From Bacteroidota bacterium (lineage in GTDB: Bacteria; Bacteroidota; Ignavibacteria; Kryptoniales; JAKASW01): DNA of 64,000 nt. The stretch lies in contig JAJYIT010000004.1 in the NCBI GenBank assembly GCA_021789975.1, positions 124,001 to 188,000 on the forward strand, given 5' to 3'. The notes beneath the pieces were generated by a model. That model ran no database searches, was not told the origin of the DNA, and worked only from the letters and a program-made list of their open reading frames with translations. The position numbers and the translations under genes are program-made. This document shows, piece after piece, positions 53,716 through 63,093 of the stretch (its first letter is position 1; the number at the start of each line of letters is the position of its first letter).

Positions 53716-54165
53716 ATGAACGACAAAATGATAACCACCGATTCGATCACGATAAATGCATCGCCGGCCCGCGTCTGGGACGTCCTCGTGAATCCTGCGA
53801 TGACGCGGAAATATATGTTCGACTGCGAGGCGCTTTCAAACTGGCAGCCGGGAAGCAGACTCGAATGGAAGGGCGCGGCGGATGGAAAGGTTTATGTCAA
53901 AGGGAACATCGTCGAAATCGAGAAAGACAGGCTTCTCCGCTACACGGTATTCGACCCGAACGGGGACCTCGACGACGTGCCTTCCAATTACCTTACAGTT
54001 ACTTATAACCTTTCAAGACAAAATGGTAATGGTACACTTCTCGAAGTCTCCCAGGGAGATTTTGCAAAAGTTCAAAACGGCCAGCAGAGATATGAAGATA
54101 CCCTGAATGGGTGGGGAACGGTTCTGAATAAGATAAAGGAGATCGCAGAAGAAGATGCAGGATGA
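53716..54165 (+). CDS. SRPBCC/AHSA1-domain protein
   Basis: A 149-residue START-like protein with AGGAG before ATG 53716. Motifs: ITINASPARVWDVLVNPAMT, RKYMFDCEALSNWQPGSRLE, then VKGNIVEIEKDRLLRYTVFD and a C-terminal helix (WGTVLNKIKEIAEE). These helix-grip proteins bind hydrophobic ligands or act with HSP90-like partners. It overlaps a second, interrupted SRPBCC gene by 11 bases, so the pair arose by tandem duplication. Confidence 0.88.
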   Translation: MNDKMITTDSITINASPARVWDVLVNPAMTRKYMFDCEALSNWQPGSRLEWKGAADGKVYVKGNIVEIEKDRLLRYTVFDPNGDLDDVPSNYLTVTYNLSRQNGNGTLLEVSQGDFAKVQNGQQRYEDTLNGWGTVLNKIKEIAEEDAG

Positions 54166-54589
54166 GATTGTCGTAAGGAAGGAGCTTGATCTCAATGCAC
54201 CTGTTTCGAAAGTCTGGGAAGCATTGACGAGCTCCGACTACACAAAGAAATATATGTTCGCACTCGATGTGGAATAAGAATGGGAAATCGGAAGCCTTGT
54301 CGAATGGACCGGCAACGCAGACGGAATCAGAACTTATCGAGAAGGCAAGTTACTTGAGGCTGATCCGGGAAAGTTTCTGAGATTCTCCGATTTCAATCCC
54401 TCCACGGGGGCGGAAGATGTCGAGGAGAATTACGCCCATGTGAGTTACGAGTTGAGAGCCCTGGATAATAAGACCTTGCTCACCGTCATGACCGATCATC
54501 TTAGCGGCGACGAGCCGAGGCGCAAAGACTCGGAAGGCTTCTGGGACCGCGTACTGCCGGCACTGAAGAAGCTGTTGGAAAAACAATAG
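54155..54589 (+). pseudogene. Second SRPBCC/AHSA1 gene with an in-frame stop
   Basis: From ATG 54155 the frame reads a typical SRPBCC start (KELDLNAPVSKVWEALTSSD, YTKKYMFALDVE), meets TAA at 54275-54277, then continues in the same frame (EWEIGSLVEWTGNADGIRTY, GKLLEADPGKFLRFSDFNPS, VLPALKKLLEKQ) to TAG 54587-54589. With that single codon restored the product would be 144 residues and complete. It resembles the preceding gene. A nonsense mutation or base-call error explains it; the sequence after the stop shows little decay, so the event is recent or artificial. Confidence 0.85.
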
Positions 54590-54655
54590 CACAGTGGTAA
54601 CACGGATTGGGCGGATCTGCACGGATGTTCAAGGGTAAGTTAACCGTGAGAATTT

Positions 54656-54882
54656 TCACCGACTTCCAGATTCAGCCACATTCATTTTCTCGTAATCATT
54701 GACGGCTTCGACCTGCGGTCGGCTGACGCCCGGAAACCATTGCAGGAATTGCTCAATGGTCACGCCCCCTCTCAGGTTTTCAAAAAGGGGAGTAAGCGTC
54801 ACACGCGTTCCCTTGAAGACCCGTGAACCGTTAACCCTTCAGGATTTCGCTCCACCGCATAACAATCATTCCAATCTGTCAT
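54656..54882 (-). pseudogene. DUF433 antitoxin-like gene, frameshifted
   Basis: On the minus strand ATG 54882 (GAGAAGG upstream) begins MTDWNDCYAVERNPE. The next frame continues VNGSRVFKGTRVTLTPLFEN, LRGGVTIEQFLQWFPGVSRP and QVEAVNDYEKMNVAESGSR to TGA 54656-54658. V-x-GTR-V and FLxxFPgVsr-x-qv-x-av are the DUF433 signature; such proteins are VapB-like antitoxins normally paired with a DUF5615 PIN toxin. One missing base near 54845 restores the frame. No toxin partner is adjacent. Confidence 0.78.
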
Positions 54883-54973
54883 GATGCCTTCTCGTTTAGC
54901 CAATAGTTCCGGAGATTACATTAGAAAATTAGTACTTTTGTCCGCGCGTTACAGTACTCATTATGGACCCGAG

Positions 54974-57900
54974 TCAATTTCCGACGTCCTTCGGATTCAG
55001 GATTATCGCCTCAATGCGTTTAGTACTCAACCAACCATTGAAATCCGGTATCGTGGTCGTCATTAGAACGTTGTACTCGGCTTCGACTTTGGTGAGCCGG
55101 TCTCTAAGGACATTATAGACCCGAATCTCCTGGTTTGTAGGTGCAAAGTCCGGATCACCTGCAACGTCACCGGCACCGCTGCCGACTTCACCTGCAAGCC
55201 AAATGAACTTCAAGTATAGCTTCATAGGCGCGGCGTATGTCTTCTCGTCATCCGCCGTCAAATATTTCTGAAGCAACCGGTTTTCGACTTTCTGAATTTT
55301 TTCATTGAGAACGGTCGCTGAGTCCGTGATGACCTTCTCATCGTGCTTGCCCGCGACATAGATCGGCATGTCCTCGATCTGTTTGCGGACCCGCTCAATG
55401 GAGTTGATCATTTCGACAACAGTATCGATGTTCGCGTCTATGTCTCGCCATAGTCTTACGTCAGCGCTAATATCGGCAAGTGTTCCCGCCGAATGTGGAT
55501 CTTTGAGAACAGTTAGTGGCTGCGTGTATGATCTCCCTCCCACCGTCAGCTTCACGGTGTACGTTCCCGGCACGGCAAGAGCACCTGATTCCGCCGGACT
55601 AATTCCCCAATGATATATTGGCCGCGTCTTCTTTCCTATGAACCTGGAGTCGGACCAGATCTGCGGATAACTCGGCGGTGTGGTGCGTAGCTTGACCTGC
55701 TTGACCGACGGGTAACGAAGGTTCCAGTAGATCCGGTTTATACCAACCTCTCTGGTTCCTTTCAAAGTGCGAACCGTGTTGCCTGCGGAATCGAGTATGC
55801 TGATTGTAAGTTTTCCGGCCGGCTGCGAATCCAGATAATAGTTTACGTCGGCACCATAACGCGGATTGTCTCCTGCGGAGGCATCATTGTTCACGCCGCG
55901 CGAGTAGCTGACCTCCCTGAAGCGGTAAGCATCTCGCGGTTTGAAGAGGTAAACCGGAGAATCGAGTACCTGCTGGTTGAGTTGTTCCAGAGGAGTGATG
56001 TCGTCCAGTATCCAGAAACCGCGGCCTTTCGTGGCAAGCACGAGATCGTGGAAATGCTGCTGTACCACCATCCATGACGCAGGAACATGAGGAAGGTTCG
56101 ATTGTATTGGGATCCAGTGTTCCCCGTTGTCGTATGTCATATAAACTGAGTTCTCGGTTCCGGCGAAGAGCATTCCGGGCCTGAACGGATCTTCGATGAC
56201 GATATGCACGTAGCTGAATGTACTTTTGGGAATATTCCCGCTGATGAATTTCCACGTCCTGCCGTAGTCGGTCGTCAAATAGATGTACGGGTTGCGGTTG
56301 TCCATCTGGTGGAAGTTGACACCGATGTAGGCAGTTCCGGCATTGAAACGAGACGCGAAGATATTGCTGATTGTACCGTACGGAGGAAGATTCGGAATGT
56401 TCTTGGTTACGTTCTCCCAATGTTTCCCTCCGTCCGTGCTGATATGTACCAAACCGTCGTTTGAACCAGTCCAGATAATTCCTTCTTTAATTGGAGAGAC
56501 CGCGATGGAGAAGAGTGTTCCCCAGTATTCGACGCCGAGATTATCGGGTGTCAGCCCGCCTGAGCTTCCCATGTGGGAATGGTCGTCAAGCGTGAGGTCC
56601 GGACTGATCACCTCCCAGCTCTGCCCGCCGTCGGTTGTCCTGTGCACGTATTGGCTCCCGACGTAAACCGTATTATGGTGAAGCGGATCGATACAGAGCG
56701 GCGGTGTCCAGTTCCATCGATACTCCAGTACACCTGCCGGCGAGTCGAGCGGCTTGGATGGCCAGGGACTTACCGACCTCGTCTGACCGGTTCTCAGGTC
56801 AAACCTTTCTACTTCGCCAGAGTAGCAGTCGCCCCAGACGATATTACTGTCAACCGGATCAGGAAATGAAAAACCCGATTCGCATCCGGCAGTGGTGGTC
56901 CAGATGCTCGACGGGATGGGACCGTAAGTGCGTGTGTTGCTCGGTCCACGCACCGACTCATCGTCCTGCATATTTCCATAGACGTAATAAGGCACGCGGT
57001 TGTCTACGGCAACATGGTACATCTGTCCGACCGGAAGGACTATGTGGGTCCAACTCTTGCCGTGAGTTGTTGTTATAAACAACCCGATGTCACAGCCAAT
57101 CATCATGCGATTGGCGTTTGTCGGATCGGCCCACATATCATGGTTGTCACCACCCCAGTGCGTGTTGTAAACAGTTCTTCCACCGTCGCGAGTGTACCAG
57201 ATATCGTTTGATGGGAAATAGACTTCATCCGCATCGTCCGGAGAGATCAAGAGCCGTGTGTAATAATGTGGTCGTTCGTTGAGAAGACGGCTGTAACTCA
57301 CGACGAACCAGCTTTTGCCGCCGTCATCTGAGCGCCAGAGAGACCCGCGGCCGTCATTCCCGGTTTCGATGAGTGCGTACATTCTGTCGGGGTTGCTTTG
57401 AGCAATGCCGACGGCGATTTTACCGAGCGGCGGATTGGGTAAGCCGTTTGTAAGTCGCGTCCATGTGTTGCCCTCATCGCGGGACATGAAGACTCCGCTT
57501 CCGGGTCCGCCGCTTCTTTGTCCCCATGTGTGGATGATCATCTGCCACGTGCCTGCCAGCAAAATGTTTGGATTTGCGGGATCCATCGCGAGGTCCGAGG
57601 CTCCGGTGCTGTCATTTACGAAAAGTACCCGCTTCCACGTTTCGCCCCCGTCTGTCGTTTTGAAAACTCCCTTCTGCTGCTGCGTGCCATAAAGGTTTCC
57701 TTCGGCCGCAACGAGAACAATATCAGGGTTGTGCGGATCGATTACGACGCGGGAAATACGGCCGGTTCGGTCCAGTCCCATGTGAGTCCACGTCTCACCG
57801 GCATCCGTCGACCTATAAACACCGTCTCCGATTGAGACATTGCTCCTGATGAATGGCTCACCCGTCCCGACCCATACGATTTTATGGTCAGATGGAGCAA

Positions 57901-58195
57901 TAGCTATCGCACCGATAGATTGCACCGGCTCTTTGTCGAAGATGGGACTCCAGTGAGTCCCGCCGTCTGTGGATTTCCATACTCCGCCCGATGCTGCACC
58001 GGCATAGTAAACGTTCAGATTCCCAGGCACACCAACGACGGCCGTGATGCGATTGCCGCCTGGACCTATGAAGCGGTAGTGGAGCGCGTCAAAATTCGCC
58101 GGTTTGATTTGTGGTGTCTGCGCCGCGGAAAGGGCCGCCATGAATGGCATGAAAAATAGTGCAGATATATACCTCAATCTGTAAATGTGTACCAT
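54974..58195 (-). CDS. Exported sortilin/BNR-repeat beta-propeller protein
   Basis: A 1073-residue product from ATG 58195 (GGAG upstream); the open frame runs further but without a signal. The signal peptide (YISALFFMPFMAALSAAQ) precedes repeated BNR/Asp-box units: GGVWKSTDGGTHWSPIF, GVYRSTDAGETWTHMGL, GVFKTTDGGETWKRVL, SLWRSDDGGKSWFVV, TTDYGRTWKFI. These predict one or two large propellers of the VPS10/xyloglucanase-like type. The C-terminal 300 residues carry a beta-sandwich (GKLTISILDSAGNTVRTLKG) and a helical tail. Often annotated as a glycosyl hydrolase, but no catalytic residues are evident; a binding role is equally likely. Confidence 0.88.
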   Translation of the reverse strand: MVHIYRLRYISALFFMPFMAALSAAQTPQIKPANFDALHYRFIGPGGNRITAVVGVPGNLNVYYAGAASGGVWKSTDGGTHWSPIFDKEPVQSIGAIAIAPSDHKIVWVGTGEPFIRSNVSIGDGVYRSTDAGETWTHMGLDRTGRISRVVIDPHNPDIVLVAAEGNLYGTQQQKGVFKTTDGGETWKRVLFVNDSTGASDLAMDPANPNILLAGTWQMIIHTWGQRSGGPGSGVFMSRDEGNTWTRLTNGLPNPPLGKIAVGIAQSNPDRMYALIETGNDGRGSLWRSDDGGKSWFVVSYSRLLNERPHYYTRLLISPDDADEVYFPSNDIWYTRDGGRTVYNTHWGGDNHDMWADPTNANRMMIGCDIGLFITTTHGKSWTHIVLPVGQMYHVAVDNRVPYYVYGNMQDDESVRGPSNTRTYGPIPSSIWTTTAGCESGFSFPDPVDSNIVWGDCYSGEVERFDLRTGQTRSVSPWPSKPLDSPAGVLEYRWNWTPPLCIDPLHHNTVYVGSQYVHRTTDGGQSWEVISPDLTLDDHSHMGSSGGLTPDNLGVEYWGTLFSIAVSPIKEGIIWTGSNDGLVHISTDGGKHWENVTKNIPNLPPYGTISNIFASRFNAGTAYIGVNFHQMDNRNPYIYLTTDYGRTWKFISGNIPKSTFSYVHIVIEDPFRPGMLFAGTENSVYMTYDNGEHWIPIQSNLPHVPASWMVVQQHFHDLVLATKGRGFWILDDITPLEQLNQQVLDSPVYLFKPRDAYRFREVSYSRGVNNDASAGDNPRYGADVNYYLDSQPAGKLTISILDSAGNTVRTLKGTREVGINRIYWNLRYPSVKQVKLRTTPPSYPQIWSDSRFIGKKTRPIYHWGISPAESGALAVPGTYTVKLTVGGRSYTQPLTVLKDPHSAGTLADISADVRLWRDIDANIDTVVEMINSIERVRKQIEDMPIYVAGKHDEKVITDSATVLNEKIQKVENRLLQKYLTADDEKTYAAPMKLYLKFIWLAGEVGSGAGDVAGDPDFAPTNQEIRVYNVLRDRLTKVEAEYNVLMTTTIPDFNGWLSTKRIEAIILNPKDVGN

Positions 58196-58336
58196 GCGAT
58201 TTGCTCCAGAGTTGTTCCGAATGCACGGCCGATCATACCCGTATCGTGGTTCTGCTCCTCCTCGTGCGCCATACAATCGAAAGGTAGTAGAGGTAACTGA
58301 GAATGTCAATGTTGCTGGCGCAAATGGCGATGCGGG

Positions 58337-59086
58337 TCAGTTGTTCTTGCAGTAGACCTGGATGGCTTCTGTCAGGTTGTCTGCGAGTCCGGCGCGATAC
58401 TTCTCGAAGTAAGCACGAAATCGCTGATCCTCTACATACAACTTTCCGAGGCCCTGGTACAACTTCGGCTTGACCTCGTAGAAGTTGTTGAGGTAAGCGT
58501 GGTGGCGTGCGATGAAAGCCTGGACCTCCGGATCGCTGACTGGTGCTCCCATGAACGCCGCGATCTGCTTCAGGATATCGTCGAGCTCCCTGTTCACTGA
58601 TGCCCATCTTTCCTTCGACCACTTTTTCATGCTCGCATTTGTCTCGTCGACGAGTTTCGGACCCCAGCGTCGCTTCGCTTCTTCGGTGTAGGCTTTCGCC
58701 TGCTCCATTGAAAGCCCACCGTACAACTCTTGATCTGACATCTCTATCTTTTCTCCCTTCAATTTTCTTATCGTCTTCTCGATTGTTTCCAGCAGCGCGT
58801 CGATTCGCTCGGCGCGCATTTCGAGTTCTTTTCTATGTGTTTCAAGCGCCGCTACCGGCTCGAATCCCGGGCTATCAAGTATTTGCGAAATGTCGATCAA
58901 CCTGAAGTCAAGTTCCCTGAAGAACAGGATCTGCTGGAGGCGGAGGAGTTCTGCTTCACCGTAAAATCGATATCGTGCATCGTTGCGCGATGCCTGTTTC
59001 AGAAGACCGATGTGGTCGTAGTGGTGAAGTGTCCTGACGCTGACACCCGGAATTTTCGCAAGCTGCTGAACAGTGTATTCTTTCAT
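58337..59086 (-). CDS. TipA-like MerR transcriptional activator
   Basis: A 249-residue protein from ATG 59086. The N-terminal MerR HTH is YTVQQLAKIPGVSVRTLHHY, DHIGLLKQASRNDARYRFYG, then a dimerisation coiled coil (ALLETIEKTIRKLKGEKIEM). The C-terminal 130 residues form a TipAS antibiotic-recognition domain (WGPKLVDETNASMKKWSKER, FIARHHAYLNNFYEVKPKLY, ADNLTEAIQVYC). TipAS proteins bind thiopeptides or other drugs and activate efflux or their own synthesis. The promoter at 59103-59133 has MerR-type geometry, suggesting autoactivation. Confidence 0.92.
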   Translation of the reverse strand: MKEYTVQQLAKIPGVSVRTLHHYDHIGLLKQASRNDARYRFYGEAELLRLQQILFFRELDFRLIDISQILDSPGFEPVAALETHRKELEMRAERIDALLETIEKTIRKLKGEKIEMSDQELYGGLSMEQAKAYTEEAKRRWGPKLVDETNASMKKWSKERWASVNRELDDILKQIAAFMGAPVSDPEVQAFIARHHAYLNNFYEVKPKLYQGLGKLYVEDQRFRAYFEKYRAGLADNLTEAIQVYCKNN

Positions 59087-59102
59087 CAAATGCTCCGGTA
59101 AT

Positions 59103-59133
59103 AATATACAACTATGACGTCGCGTCAGGGCAA
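59103..59133 (-). promoter_or_regulatory. MerR-type promoter with 19-bp spacer and dyad
   Basis: On the minus strand TTGCCC (59128-59133) and TATATT (59103-59108) are separated by exactly 19 bases, the stretched spacing MerR proteins act on. The spacer contains the inverted repeat TGACG-CGA-CGTCA. It leads straight into the TipA-like gene with a very short leader. Confidence 0.65.
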
Positions 59134-59265
59134 GAGAATAATTGAAGAAACTTATTCAATGGCTGAGCTTTAATTGAAATGAGACGCGGTTGAGTGTGGT
59201 GAACCGACGGTTGGCTTCGGGAAATAGCTAGGGCGATACCAGCAACCGACTCCCCTTGGAACAAT

Positions 59266-59306
59266 GACCGCCGCCGACCTTCATCTTTCGAAAGTCAGCG
59301 GCGATC
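59266..59306. terminator. Bidirectional hairpin downstream of the YXWGXW gene
   Basis: A 15-bp stem (59266-59280 with 59292-59306; GACCGCCGCCGACCT against AAGTCAGCGGCGATC with a few G-U pairs) and an 11-base loop. It lies 26 bases past the minus-strand stop. No long T run. Confidence 0.55.
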
Positions 59307-59331
59307 ACCAGTATGACTAATGCCTACCCTT

Positions 59332-59799
59332 TCAATGGCCCCAACCTCTTCGGCGAGCTTTGCCGTCGTGATGGCCATTATCCTCATGGTGACCACCACG
59401 CTCCCAATGACCTCTATGCCCCCAACCGCCTCTGCCTCCCCAATAGCCTCGATATTCGTGGCTGCCTCTGTATCCCCACCTGTCTCTGTCTGCCCAGTAC
59501 CCTCTCGAAAATAGCCAGCGGCCGCTCATCTGTTCCCAACGCGGAGCAATCCACTGCGCGTAAGGACTAGGCGGAGGTGTCCAGTAGCCTCTGACCCAAT
59601 AGTAGTTGTCGAATCCTGGATTCCAGCTCCAATATCCTGGTATCCACACCCAGCCCACGTGCGGACAAGGCGCTATGACTTGTTGTAGAGGTTGAGGTGG
59701 ACCGAGCCTGATACCGAAATTGAAATACACTTGCGCAAACGAAGGCGCAGCGGTTGCGAGTATCCCGACGAAGAATGCTGCTCTCAATGCTTTCTGCAT
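59332..59799 (-). CDS. Exported YXWGXW-repeat-type protein
   Basis: The start is ATG 59799 with AAGGAG; 155 residues. A signal peptide (AAFFVGILATAAPSFAQ) precedes a Pro/aromatic domain with repeated W-x-P-G-Y-W units: VWIPGYWSWNPGFDNYYWVR, GYWTPPPSPYAQWIAPRWEQ, RWLFSRGYWADRDRWGYRG. The tail is Gly/His/Arg rich and might bind metal. Such small outer-membrane-associated proteins are common and uncharacterised. Confidence 0.8.
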   Translation of the reverse strand: MQKALRAAFFVGILATAAPSFAQVYFNFGIRLGPPQPLQQVIAPCPHVGWVWIPGYWSWNPGFDNYYWVRGYWTPPPSPYAQWIAPRWEQMSGRWLFSRGYWADRDRWGYRGSHEYRGYWGGRGGWGHRGHWERGGHHEDNGHHDGKARRRGWGH

Positions 59800-60022
59800 T
59801 TTGTTTCTCCTTTCCTCACTCTGCGAATTATTTCCGGTTTTCATTTTCGTTGCTCCTCTAAAGTGGTGTGCTCATCAGAACTTCTATTCTAAAAACGCTT
59901 GCCGTTGGGCTACACAAAGTTAGACTAACGATATCGATGTAAGTTTTACGGCCGGAGGGTAGAATTCAAATTAAAAAAAATTAAGATGAGTAGGGAACGT
60001 CCCCTTAGGTTGCATGCATTTA

Positions 60023-61021
60023 TCAGCGTTCGCTGTCTAATCGCGCCATTTGCTGCGGCGCGTAACGGTCCCCGGCCACCGAACCGACCGGCACAGCGCG
60101 CTGGATCGCCGCTAAATCGTCTTGCGAGAGTTTCAGCTCTAACGCGCCGAGTGCCTCGCTCAGTTGACTCCTCTTGCGTGCGCCTATCACCGGCACAATC
60201 TCCGAGCCGCGCGCCAAAACCCATGCCATCGCCAACTGTGCCACGGTACAGCCGAGCCTGTTCGCCACCTCGCGGAGCGATTCCACCAACGCGAGATTGC
60301 GGTCGAGATTATCGCCGCTGAAACGCGGCATATGACTCCGCATGTCCCCGCCAGGCCCAGTTCTATCCTTGGACCACCTCCCGCCCAGTAGTCCGCGGGA
60401 TAGCACGCCGTAAGCGGTTATACCAACTCCAAGCTCACGGCATGTCGGCAGGACCTTAGATTCTACCCCCCGTGAGAAAATCGAATACTCGATCTGTAAA
60501 TCGACAATCTGTGTGATCTTGCTTGCTTTCCGAATTGAATGGTCGCCCGCTTCAGAAAGTCCTGCATATCGCACATAACCAGCCTTCACCATATCCGCAA
60601 TTGCGCCGATCGTTTCTTCGATCGGAACCGAAGGATCGACGCGCGCCGGCCGATAAATGTCAACGTAGTCGGTTCCGAGTCGTTTCAGAGAATATGTCAG
60701 AAAGTTTTTCACCGACGCCGGTCTGCAGTCGGTGCCTACCATGGCCCCCGATGGTTCGCGCAGCGCGCCGAACTTTACGCTGAGCACAATGTTTTGTCTC
60801 CTACGGTCTTTCAAAGCTTCGTGCAGTAATTCCTCGTTATGTCCCGAGCCGTAGAAGTCGCCAGTATCCAAGAGCGTTATGCCCGCATCCAGCGCTGCAT
60901 GTATCGTTGCGATGCTCTCGGTTCGGTCCGCATGTCCGTACACATCCGACATTCCCATGCAGCCGAGGCCGATGGCTGAAACCGTAGGTCCATTTTTTCC
61001 TAATTGTCGTAGTTGAATCAC
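60023..61021 (-). CDS. Aldo/keto reductase
   Basis: A 332-residue NADPH-dependent oxidoreductase starting at GTG 61021 with AGGAAG upstream. It is a TIM barrel with the catalytic tetrad visible: Asp and Tyr in [20 protein letters not shown], Lys in [15 protein letters not shown]. The usual His region reads [20 protein letters not shown], with Arg-Pro-Ala-Arg in place of the typical Q-x-H, as in several YajO/IolS-type enzymes. NADPH-binding loop: [20 protein letters not shown]. The substrate is unknown. Confidence 0.92.
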   Translation of the reverse strand: MIQLRQLGKNGPTVSAIGLGCMGMSDVYGHADRTESIATIHAALDAGITLLDTGDFYGSGHNEELLHEALKDRRRQNIVLSVKFGALREPSGAMVGTDCRPASVKNFLTYSLKRLGTDYVDIYRPARVDPSVPIEETIGAIADMVKAGYVRYAGLSEAGDHSIRKASKITQIVDLQIEYSIFSRGVESKVLPTCRELGVGITAYGVLSRGLLGGRWSKDRTGPGGDMRSHMPRFSGDNLDRNLALVESLREVANRLGCTVAQLAMAWVLARGSEIVPVIGARKRSQLSEALGALELKLSQDDLAAIQRAVPVGSVAGDRYAPQQMARLDSER

Positions 61022-61170
61022 TTTTGTTCTTCCTCTTCAGTCCGTTATGATAATCATGATGAAACGGCCATCCGGATTGAGCATCCTGACCTAACGATCA
61101 TGTTTCCACTTTTGAAGAACGTGGGTGGGACTTAGTCGGTTCCTTTATGAAAGAACTGTAACTTACTCGT

Positions 61171-61567
61171 TCATCCGGCTATCTGCACGACATATTTCGC
61201 TTCGACATGTCCCAGCCCATATCTTCCGTCGGGCAAAATCCTGTCCGTCTTCGAAATCATGTTCGGATTTGAAAAAGTAAATGTGCAATTGTAAGTGGCG
61301 GCCGGAATATGCGGATACCCTTTGAGTGTGACTGTTCTTTCAATTGCATAACCTGAACCAATTTTCGTGAACCATTCGGCTTTCCAACTATCGGCGGGAT
61401 CGGGCTGATCGACAACCTTTATCACTTATGTCGCCGACTTTGAGATTCGCATCCTTGAGAAGGTAGAATCCGAACTTAGAGTCGCCACCGGCATCCGCTG
61501 GATTGTGACCTGACTGACAACCGATAACAAAAAGTGAAACTACAAAAAGGAGATAATACTTTTCCAT
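61171..61567 (-). pseudogene. Small lipoprotein gene, frameshifted
   Basis: ATG 61567 (AGGAAAGCGAAGAAA upstream) starts a lipoprotein signal (YYLLFVVSLFVIGCQSG, Cys in the lipobox) followed by KFGFYLLKDANLKVGDI. The next part is in another frame (KVVDQPDPADSWKAEWFTKI, then YAIERTVTLKGYPHIPAATY and GRYGLGHVEAKYVVQIAG) ending at 61171. The switch lies near 61420-61430. It is the same size class as the exported protein just upstream and probably in one operon with it. I do not recognise the family. Confidence 0.6.
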
Positions 61568-61589
61568 TTTCTTCGCTTTCCTCGTTTGC

Positions 61590-62030
61590 TTAGTCGTCGG
61601 CTTGTGTCTTGCGAGTCAGCACGCATTCATCTCTCAAATTGTCATCGACAACCGAGCTGCCGATCCGGTACGCCTGTATCGACACAACAGGAGCAGATAT
61701 TAGCGGCTGTCCAAGTCTGAAAGTGTCGGCTCTCGTGTACTTTTGTCCCGGGATAAGTGTTTGCATCATGTACATATCGAGTTGACCGGAATGGGTGGAG
61801 TCGAACTTTATCCCGTAGCCCCCCATCTGACACTTCTCGATCCGGACATAGTACACCAGCTCGACTGCACATTTTAGTTCTGAAGAATCCCTTCCCCCAA
61901 TTTCGCTGTAATAGCCTGACTCGATGACTAGACCCCTGCCGTTGTCAGGGCCGGCAGTATTGTTGCAGGTCCAAACAAGGATTGAGACTAAGAGCCCTGC
62001 AAGGAATCCGACCACGAATATACTCTTCAT
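61590..62030 (-). CDS. Exported protein of unknown function, possible lipoprotein
   Basis: A 146-residue product from ATG 62030 with GGAG at good spacing. The N-terminus (FVVGFLAGLLVSILVWTC) is a signal or anchor ending in a Cys that could be lipidated. The mature part has beta-strand-like stretches (VELVYYVRIEKCQMGGYGIK) and a second Cys near the end (DECVLTRK). I recognise no family. It precedes the frameshifted lipoprotein gene by 22 bases. Confidence 0.65.
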   Translation of the reverse strand: MKSIFVVGFLAGLLVSILVWTCNNTAGPDNGRGLVIESGYYSEIGGRDSSELKCAVELVYYVRIEKCQMGGYGIKFDSTHSGQLDMYMMQTLIPGQKYTRADTFRLGQPLISAPVVSIQAYRIGSSVVDDNLRDECVLTRKTQADD

Positions 62031-62331
62031 GACTTGCTCCGATTCATTACGAAGATGTTTGGTGAATCACTTCGAAAGCCTCAAAGCTGTTCCGGCTTTG
62101 TACTCGCCGGATTGGTGGCAAAGGTGCGGAATACGATCGCTGCCGTTAGTTAAGAGACCGCGGCCGTTCGCAGCGAAGCGGCATGGATCAAGAAAGCTAC
62201 AGTGAGCCTGGCAGATTTTTGAAATACCTCATTATGTGCCCACGAAAGATGCGAAGAGGCACGAATCTAAGAATGTCTTTTCGTGTTTAGCGTGTTTCGT
62301 AGGCTGATATTTCTTCTTGCTCGACAACCGC
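62031..62331. other. Intergenic region
   Basis: About 300 bases without a gene. Near 62245-62300 it contains words such as GCGAAGAGGCACGAA and TTTCGTGTTTAGCGTG, loosely like the palindromic repeat at 42137-42239, perhaps a decayed copy. Confidence 0.4.
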
Positions 62332-62766
62332 CTAACTCTTGTGCCAGCTGATAATTTCCCACTTCTGGTCCTCTTTCAACTGGAACAAGATTGAGTGCCA
62401 GCATGTCCTGGTACCGTTTGCGTACTTTGTCTCGATAACCATGTACGCGGATTTGCCATTATCAGGCATCCACAAATGAAGGTACTCGACAACGAGTCCT
62501 TTCCCTTCGACGAACGAATTCCTCCCGGATTTATTCTTCAGCAGTTCGTTCATGCTTTCATATCTGTTGCCGTCGATTACATACGCGCCGGGATCGATGT
62601 ATTCCCTGACAGCCGAGAAGTCTGCTCCCTGCAAAACGGATTTCACGATCGGAAGTATTTGCTTTACGACCTCTGGATTTCCAGCATCATTGTCAGAAGA
62701 TCCTTTCGGAGATGAGAATGCGACTGAAGAGATCAGGATGGCGAGGATGAATTCCGACCTTTTCAT
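62332..62766 (-). CDS. Exported NTF2-like protein
   Basis: A 144-residue product from ATG 62766 with GAGG upstream. A signal peptide covers residues 1-18 (ILAILISSVAFSS). The mature domain reads like a SnoaL/NTF2-like fold: a helix (VVKQILPIVKSVLQGADFSA), YIDPGAYVIDGNRYESM, and strands ending LFQLKEDQKWEIISWHKS, the typical final strand W-x-I-x-x-W/H. Function unknown; single gene. Confidence 0.68.
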   Translation of the reverse strand: MKRSEFILAILISSVAFSSPKGSSDNDAGNPEVVKQILPIVKSVLQGADFSAVREYIDPGAYVIDGNRYESMNELLKNKSGRNSFVEGKGLVVEYLHLWMPDNGKSAYMVIETKYANGTRTCWHSILFQLKEDQKWEIISWHKS

Positions 62767-63093
62767 AATTACCTCACTTTGTTTTGATTTGAATTGGAGT
62801 TGGATGATCGCGAAGAACGAAGTGAAGCAATTGTCATGACGTTTCCTCGTTGCTGAATGCCTTGTTTAAATGCACGCCTCATCTTGACAAAGGACGTTAA
62901 AGAATCGATTCGAAAGAGTCAATCCTCTCGCGAACCGGACAAGTGAGTGTTTACTCAAGGACGATTTACGACCACCAGTTCTCATGCCTCTCTCATCACA
63001 ATGGAACACGCTTAATGAGGACTCCTTTTAGTTCCGAAGCCAATTCCCGCCAAAAACTCTCACATTTGCCATTTCATCGGCATTCTGTCAATC

